A stretch of 64,000 nt of DNA. It comes from Lumnitzera littorea (taxonomy: Eukaryota; Streptophyta; Magnoliopsida; Myrtales; Combretaceae). This document shows positions 57,364 through 64,000 of this stretch, piece by piece (position 1 is the stretch's first letter; each line of letters opens with the position of its first letter). The notes under the pieces were generated by a model. That model made no database searches, was not told where the DNA came from, and saw only the letters and a list, made by a program, of their open reading frames with translations. The stretch is taken from contig JAMXBB010000006.1 of NCBI GenBank assembly GCA_024138015.1, positions 75,118,300-75,182,299 on the forward strand, written 5' to 3'. The position numbers were made by a program, and so were the translations under genes.

Positions 57364-60300
57364 TGTGAGGACCCTAAAAGGGGCCTAGTAAGATTACCTA
57401 AAATTTTCATAACATGTATGCACCCATGATATAAAAACCGTCTTACAAGTCAAAGATTGCAAGACTCTAAATAATAAATCACTAAAATTAATGATTTTCA
57501 AGTAATTAATTTATTATAACATGACATAATATATAATTATAAATAACTATGGATATCCAATATCCCACAGTTCTTTGGAATTGCAGAGAATCGGTATCCC
57601 CTACTAAATAATAAGACAGGATATACTAGCATTATATAAAAAAAATAGATACAAGAAAAATTATATTATAGTAAGTTTTAATAAATAAATATTTTCTACA
57701 AAGGATGTCTATGTATCATCTAAAAAGTACTCAGCTACTTCTAATACTAATGTACATATCTTCATCTCGCACTCAGCACTCGAGACATATCCCAATCCTA
57801 TCGTAAGTAAACCTGCAAAGGAAACTAAGGGGGAATGAGCATAAAATAGCTCAGTGAATTCATCCCTCACCACCACCATTTAAGCAAGTTATCACACATT
57901 ATTATAAAACATGCAAGCAAGCTATCTACATACATAATGAATGCAAGCGTGATGAATGCAAGCGTGATGAATGCAAGCAATACATCCATAGGAGTCCGGA
58001 ACTATGGAAGGTGTAGAATTACGTCGGCTACACTTCGATCATCTCCTGTACTTACCCGCACAAGGCACCTCAGCTTACCCGCATGAGGCTATCTAAGGGC
58101 ACCACCCTCTAGGCAAAACTCGACTATTACCCTAGCCGAGAAAAGAGTTTCAATCCAAATAGGGGGAGTCCAAACTAGGACTATCCACCCTCCAAAGCCC
58201 CTCGAGCACAAACATGCGAGTCTTCTCGCAACCAAAATTAACCAAGGCCTTACAGGCACAATAAAACGAGTCCTCTCGCTATCAAGTGGAGAACCCATGC
58301 TCACTTTGCATTAACGTTAAAAATATTACTTATGGCTCCATAAGCCCTTACAGAGATCATGCAAAAATTTGTTTAAGGATAGAAAAGCTTTTTCCAAAAA
58401 GACTTTTCTTAAGATTTTTGCAAGGCTAGCACTCTCCATTCATACCTTTACCAAGTTATAGACATGCGACGAGTAGAACCGGTTTTTTGGGTCAGATATT
58501 TATATTTATCAATTTAAAAAGGTGATCACACAAATAATGACATACAAATAGAACAGTCATTCAAACATACAAGCAATAACAAGCAGCAAAACATTATAGA
58601 AGTAACACGCACAAGCAAGTAGCAGGTCATTAGAACTCCCTCACCTGGATTATTGCTCATTCTCCAAGCCTTTAGGGTTTCCAAGACTCGATATCGAACG
58701 CCTAAATCAAAATAGTAAAACTTATAAGTGTTTTGAGAAGTCAGACTCCTTAGTTAACTAAAAGTTTATTGTAGTTTATCTAGTTTCCCCCAATATAACC
58801 TGAGTATAGTGTGTATAGGGTTACCATACTCCATGAGATTAATAGTAACTATTTTCTTATATTAGTAAGGTATGAGACTTCCTTTATGTATTTTGAAACT
58901 TTTTCATTCTGATTCCGATATTTGCGAACTTATAGTCGTTTTTCATCGTTTTCGGATGCACGTTCACACAGTTATGTCCGTTTTGGATGTTATAACCCGT
59001 GTTTTACGATATGAACTAAATTTAGAGAAATTTTAACTATGAAAACTTAAGTACTCTTATTACTTATATTTATATCTTTTGTTTATACTTAATGAGTTAG
59101 TTAATCCTTAACTTCTTATACTTAGAGGCTTTTACTTTGCTATTATTAATTCATGTACTTAATTAAGTATAATCCAATTTAGAAAGTGTATTAGGGTTTA
59201 CTAATTTAGGATCCTAATTATTATACACTCTTCTTCTTTTCTTAGTTTATAATCTATGCTCATGTCATCGCTTACATCATCATTTGCTTTGGTCATTACT
59301 TATGTCATCACTTGCTTATGTCATGGCTTATGTCATCACTTGCTTATGTCATGGCTTATGTCATCATGTACTTACCTCATCACTTACTTCATCATTTGAT
59401 TACATAAGCCTCACCTTATGCTTATGTCATATGTACATGTCTTATGTACATTTCACTTCTTCCCTTATGCTTATGTACATATACCTTATACATATATATA
59501 CTTATTACTATACTTAGGCTTATACCGTATTTATATGTGTATACATACTCATATACCTATACGGTTAGATACGTATTTTTATACAAAATTTCGTATGCCT
59601 AATCTTTTCCTTAAGAAAAGCTTCCTAATTCCATTCTTTTGTGTTTTTAAGTGTGTAATTAGTGTAGTATAAGTATGTATGGTTAGGTTTTGTTTTAATT
59701 TAGGTTATGTACATGGAAAATACTCATGTACCATGCTTCTCATGCTTCCCTTCTTTTCGGTTTACCTCATGTACACATTCTTTGAGCACATATTCATGTT
59801 TTCCTTTCTTCTTCTTCATGATTCCTAGATTTCTACACTTAAAGATGAGAACTTTGTGCTCTCTTCTTCAAGATCATACTTTTCACATACCCAATTATCT
59901 AATCTACCTAATCAACTAACTAATGAATAATATAAAGCAACATAAAGTGACTTAAGTACATACCTTTAGTTGTGTTGGAATTAAGGAGACAAAAGAGAAG
60001 CTGTGAAAGTGAAAGAGGAAGAAGAAGCTCACGGCATGAAAGGGAATTTTTGGTTTGTTTCTTTTGTTTTGTTGTCTTAATGGAAGAGAACAAATGATGG
60101 GGTCACAATGAAGAATAAATGAACGGCAACTAAAGAAGGGAAGGGAAAAACCAAAAGAAAAGGAAAGAAAAGCCATCATTAGAAATGTAGATATTTTCCT
60201 TATCTCTTAATGTCTTTTGTTGACTTTTCAAATTGTTGACTTTAGTCAACATGTGTTGACTTGGTCAACTTTCAAAAAAAATAAAGACCCTTTTGTGTAC

Positions 60301-60925
60301 ATAATGAACTAATTAGGAAAAATTTGGAGAAAGATTAAGGAAATGAAAGGTAATAAGAAGTGATTAGTAAAAATAGATAATGAGATCTTCCATTAGGCAT
60401 TTATATCCTATATACATGATTTGGTAAACTACTTAGTATAATTGAGATGAAAAATAGCATTTAGGGTATTAAGGTTTACTACACTTAACCTAATCTCCAA
60501 CTATACCTCTAACTCTATGTAATGCTATCTTAATCATATACTTAAGAGATAAATGGAATCTATGATTTATTATCTTAGTTTCTAATAAACTACTTGAGGG
60601 TTCGAAACATATATGCATGAATGAAAGTCGTCTCTAACATTTTACTAATGATTTGGCAAAATACGAGAGTTATATTATCAATTTAGGGTTTTAGGGTATA
60701 TTATGATGAATTAGTGCACATGTGTCTTTAAGGTTATCATTTTAGGGTTTTTATCACTTTTGAATGAAATCTTTAACTTTTAGATGCATTTAGGGTAGAA
60801 AAGTTTCTTACCCGATTGATTAATTCTTTTAGGGTTTTCACTTTCATTAGCCTTGTTGACTCCTAAATTGTCTAACATACATGAGTCTATTTCAAAAGCT
60901 AGATCGAAAATTTTAAGGATTTACA
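57364..60925 (-). repeat. F2 solo LTR, copy B
   Basis: 3562 bases with a perfect AATTC duplication on both sides (57359-57363 and 60926-60930). Plus-strand ends are TGTGAGGACCC and GGATTTACA. It is collinear with 46592-50010. It contains an 18-base repeat (GATGAATGCAAGCGT-like, three copies near 57938-57980) and a CTTATGTCAT minisatellite at 59260-59440. After removing it, the F1 LTR sequence joins cleanly. Confidence 0.85.
59260..59440. repeat. CTTATGTCATCACTTG minisatellite
   Basis: Units of about 15-18 bases, combined as 33-36 base higher-order units (CTTATGTCATCACTTG then CTTATGTCATGG), are repeated and decay toward the right. The frames open across it are artefacts. Located in F2 copy B; the equivalent part of F2 copy A holds TA-rich repeats instead. 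Confidence 0.8.
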
Positions 60926-62010
60926 AATTCAAAGGGTTATAGAAGTTTTGTTGTGGTGGCCATTTGGAGTCAATGAAAGCACCACCAAGGGAGGTGTTTC
61001 AACAACGTTGGGTAGCGGGAAGGTAGCCAGTTCAGGTGAACCAAATTTCCAACCAAAACTTTGTAAATTTTGTAAACATAGCAAATAATGTTATTTAACT
61101 ATGAAACTTGGTTTTCTAGAGTTATTTTATGTGTAGATTAATGTAGTAATTCTATTTTAATTAAATAATTATCGTAAATATAGGGTCCTAAAGAAATGGC
61201 TCTATTTGGGCGAAAACTGAATTAAATTCTACAAATACTAAATAATGCTCTTTCAAGTTGAAAATTTGTAAGTAACATACCTAATATATGTATTTAATTG
61301 TAGTAATAAGAATTTTTTAAAATAATCATGTTTACTATTTATTGTAATTATTTTGATTAAAACTGACAATTTCACTATTTTATTAAATTCATTAGTTTTT
61401 ACCAAAATCTACGTATAAGCCCTATATATTGTGATTTCCGGAAGTTCATAAGGAAGTTTGGGACACTTTATTTTTATCTTGTGATTAAATTCATTTATTT
61501 TTTCAATTTTTACTAATTTTGAGTTAAAACTACTCTTTTTGTAAAGATATGTAATAGTTAGTTTAGTATAATTCATGGTCAATAATTAAACTACATATTT
61601 TTGTGTGTCTATAAGATTTTTTATGGACTTAATTGGGCACGTATACTATTTATTATGTATTTTCATAATATAAACCTATATAATAGCCTAATATAAGATA
61701 TAGTAATTAGTATTAATGTGATATTTGTTAAATATGTAAAGGATTAGTATTTTTTAGTACATAATGAATGTTGACCAGCTTGGGAAATTCGGAATTTCAA
61801 GTTTTTTAATTTAGATTTAGGGTTTATTTGAGTTAATTACAAAGTTATAATAACATACAATTAAATCGGCAATACGAAAAGGTATTTTTGGACATTTGAT
61901 AATATTGATAGACTTGGTTATTAAGATATCTCAATAGTACTTGAAATAATGATCGTGACAATATAAAATTTGCTGAAATCGAATACGGAATAAGTAAGAT
62001 ACGGTTACAT
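60926..62010 (+). repeat. F1 solo LTR, copy 2, second part
   Basis: Resumes F1 after the F2 insertion and is collinear with 9755-10860: GAAAGCACCACCAAGGGAGG, TTATTTTATGTGTAGATTAA, GAGTTAATTACAAAGTTATA. It lacks the left arm of the copy 1 hairpin. The match to copy 1 is lost near 62010. Confidence 0.8.
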
Positions 62011-63311
62011 GAATTTATTGATGCTATATGTTATACATATACTATATATTATACATATATTCACGCCACATACATGTATACCTATGTGTATATAAAATAT
62101 AGCTTACATGTATTTATATGAATATATAACTATAAAATACTTATACATACTATACGAATACATATTCTTATATATATATATATACATATGAAAATAAAGC
62201 TTGTATACATAAATACATACTTAATCCTCTTCACGTGTACAACTATATATATATATATATATATCTATATTTATTTTGTAAAAAAAAATACTAAATACAT
62301 ACTATATATAGTCTTATGGATACATACACATACCGTATATTATACCTATATAGATACATGTCTACATACATATCTTTATACATACATATATATATATCTT
62401 AAATTATCTACTTATGCATATATACATGTATAGGTAATGAAAAATTTAATAAAATACAATACAAATACTTAATATATACATGTACATACCATATAATATA
62501 CATATATACTACTAAAATAATTTTACTTACCTATTTATATTTGATTTTCTTCTTCTTTTCCTCCTCCTTCTTCTTCTTTTTCTTCTTATTCTTCTCCTTG
62601 TTCTTCACAATTTTGTTTTAGTTTTTACTTTGCTTTTCTTTTCTTTTGTTTTTCACTTTGTGTTTTTGGTTGGGTTTCCTTTTTTTTTTTTTTTTTCCAG
62701 AATTTGGGATGTGATTCAACAATTGGAAGCAAGTAAATAATTAAAAAAATACAAGATCATTATCTCATTAGATTAGGCATTAAATTAGAACTGACCCCTT
62801 CTTTGTTAATTTGTTCTCTCTCCCTTAAATTGGTGACACATGTACATTCATTTTAAGCACATAGGCTGCTGAAAATTTTCAGCTGAAAATCACGTGTAAG
62901 CTAAGGAAAATAGAAGAGAAGAAGAAAAGAAAGAAAAAGAGAAAAAGAAAGAAAGAAAGAAAAAGGAAGAAAATAGAAATTAAAAATAAATATATGTAAT
63001 TTTTCTAAACTGAAAAATCATAAAAATAATCATCATAAATTAATTTTGGAATTTTGTGAAAATTTATCAATTTAATTGATACCTGTTACAATTATAATTT
63101 TTACAAGTTATTTTAACAATTTCGTTAAAAATTTTACGTAATTACGCGATTTAGGGTTTCGATCAATTTCTAGGGTTTTTATTATCGATGTTATATTCGA
63201 TTTATTAAGTTTCATAATCCTTTATTGTTACTAGTCTTAATGACTCATTACACAGTTTAGAACACTCGGACTTAAATTAAGGTTCAAACTATAGATTTTC
63301 TAGGGTTTACA
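62010..63311 (-). repeat. F2 LTR, copy C, truncated
   Basis: The right 300 bases (63010-63311) align with the right end of F2 copy A (49560-50010): TTTATCAATTTAATTG, TTCGTTAAAAATTTTAC, ACGCGATTTAG, ending GGGTTTACA. The left part has the same TATACATATA-rich content (62030-62520), a polypyrimidine tract (62530-62700) and a polypurine tract (62915-62985). The other end (about 2 kb in copies A and B) is missing, so no target duplication can be checked. Frames open here are artefacts. Confidence 0.65.
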
Positions 63312-63931
63312 AGTTTTCAACAGGTACTTTATATGTTTAGTCTACCCCAGACTAGAAGGCAAGTTTGAAGTAGGCATCTTAGGATGGCCTGAAGTATATT
63401 TTAAGCTAAAGAAGGTAAGCTTTATCTCATAAGCAAAAATAAAAGAGCTTGAGAAGGCTTTTTGAAAAGTATAATCTATGGTCCCAAGTGGAATCTCTAG
63501 CATAACCCACTCTTTCTATGTCCTTTCTTTATAGGGCTTTTCTAGGACTTGAATATAAAAAAAAAAAATGCATAAGGCGGGAAATCATTCAGAGGGCGGC
63601 TCTAAGGCAAGGGTAAATGAAATCTATCCTTGAGAAAGTAAGCCAGTTACATAGGTGTACGGTTTAGCCGAATTACTTCTCTATGCTGTCGGTCCGGCAA
63701 TACGTAGGTCCAAAGTAGCCTTAGCCTTTCATAGTCAAGTGGGTATGTTTTATAGTAGGATCCCCATGATAGGGTCTCTCTAAGGGGGTTCTCTTTGCTG
63801 TCGATTAAGACAAGACAATTGCAGATAAAAGGGAATCCCTATTTATGCTAAGGTTAGGGCTTTTCCTGTATGTTGCTATCCGGTGGAAGTCCTATATGAT
63901 GGTTCATTTTGTATTGAGCCGGGATGTAACA
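63312..63931 (+). repeat. F1 solo LTR, copy 2, last part (mostly unaligned)
   Basis: Only the last about 38 bases (ending GAGCCGGGATGTAACA) align with the end of F1 copy 1. The preceding 570 bases, GC-richer than the neighbourhood, do not align by eye with 21504-22087. They may be a diverged LTR segment or a further insertion. Confidence 0.5.
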
Positions 63932-64000
63932 CCTTGCTTTAAAATGTCTCTCCCATCATGTAAGGAATTATTAAACTCTTGGGGTCCTTAAGCTTTCATA
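63932..64000 (-). pseudogene. Athila-2 protease, upstream part after the F1 insertion
   Basis: Minus-strand translation reads KLKDPKSLIIPYMMGETF, equivalent to KLKDPGSFTIPCHIGNLL in Athila-1 (upstream of LGASINLMPY). It joins the frame cut at 56651. The rest of gag-protease lies beyond the window. Confidence 0.85.

Noticed and set aside
9013..63931. Reading the two F1 LTRs as the ends of one 55-kb retrotransposon
   Set aside because: Each copy has its own target duplication (CCAAA on both sides of copy 1; CCTTA/CCTTG around copy 2). Copy 2 sits in the protease of an Athila element, so they are separate solo LTRs.

Overview
The window looks like a stretch of plant (angiosperm) heterochromatin made almost entirely of LTR retrotransposons, most of them decayed and several nested inside one another. 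I found no host gene, tRNA, rRNA or CRISPR array. The plant assignment rests on the element lineages: Athila, Tat/Retand and Ogre-like Ty3/gypsy elements, chromoviruses primed by initiator tRNA-Met, and an Athila primed by tRNA-Asp. The species cannot be named from the sequence. Base composition is AT-rich throughout, and many stops stand where Gln, Arg or Trp is expected, as C-to-T decay of methylated silent elements would give.

Layout from left to right. 1-5151: a minus-strand Ogre-like element with 5' LTR (2942-5151), primer-site remnant, a Mutator-type MITE with 9-bp target duplication (2405-2689) and a decayed ORF1. 5152-6937: unassigned. 6938-22503: a long-LTR fragment of family F3, cut by a solo LTR of family F1 (9013-22125, perfect CCAAA duplication), itself cut by a minus-strand Tat/Retand element (11489-21503) that carries an antisense accessory ORF with intron-like gaps. 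22504-37580: a plus-strand chromovirus (chromovirus-1) whose protease is split by a nearly complete minus-strand Athila element (Athila-1, 25199-37141, two 1228-bp LTRs). About 37581-41234: a second, related chromovirus (chromovirus-2), lost after the reverse transcriptase active site. 41985-42916: a 3' LTR fragment of a third chromovirus-like element. 42917 to the window end: a second Athila (Athila-2, minus strand), interrupted by an F3 solo LTR (45440-52426) that contains an F2 solo LTR (46592-50010), and again by an F1 solo LTR (56652-63931) that contains one complete F2 LTR (57364-60925) and one truncated F2 LTR (about 62010-63311). The Athila-2 protease frame resumes in the last 69 bases.

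How the parts relate. The autonomous elements show the usual order: gag, protease, reverse transcriptase, RNase H and integrase. Athila adds an env-like/ORF-1 reading frame after integrase, and Tat adds an antisense ORF at the same place. None is intact. Athila-1 is the youngest by LTR comparison (about 4-5% difference by eye in the stretches compared) and keeps its visible catalytic residues. Athila-2 has lost catalytic residues in both reverse transcriptase and integrase. F1, F2 and F3 are long (about 3.1-3.6 kb) LTRs seen only as solo copies or fragments. Their ends and internal landmarks resemble Tekay/Del-type chromovirus LTRs, which is inference. I did not find a convincing new biological system. 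The most informative signals are the target duplications that order the insertions, a 36-bp inverted templated duplication inside one F1 LTR, and a motif shared between the Athila-1 tandem array and its own LTR.
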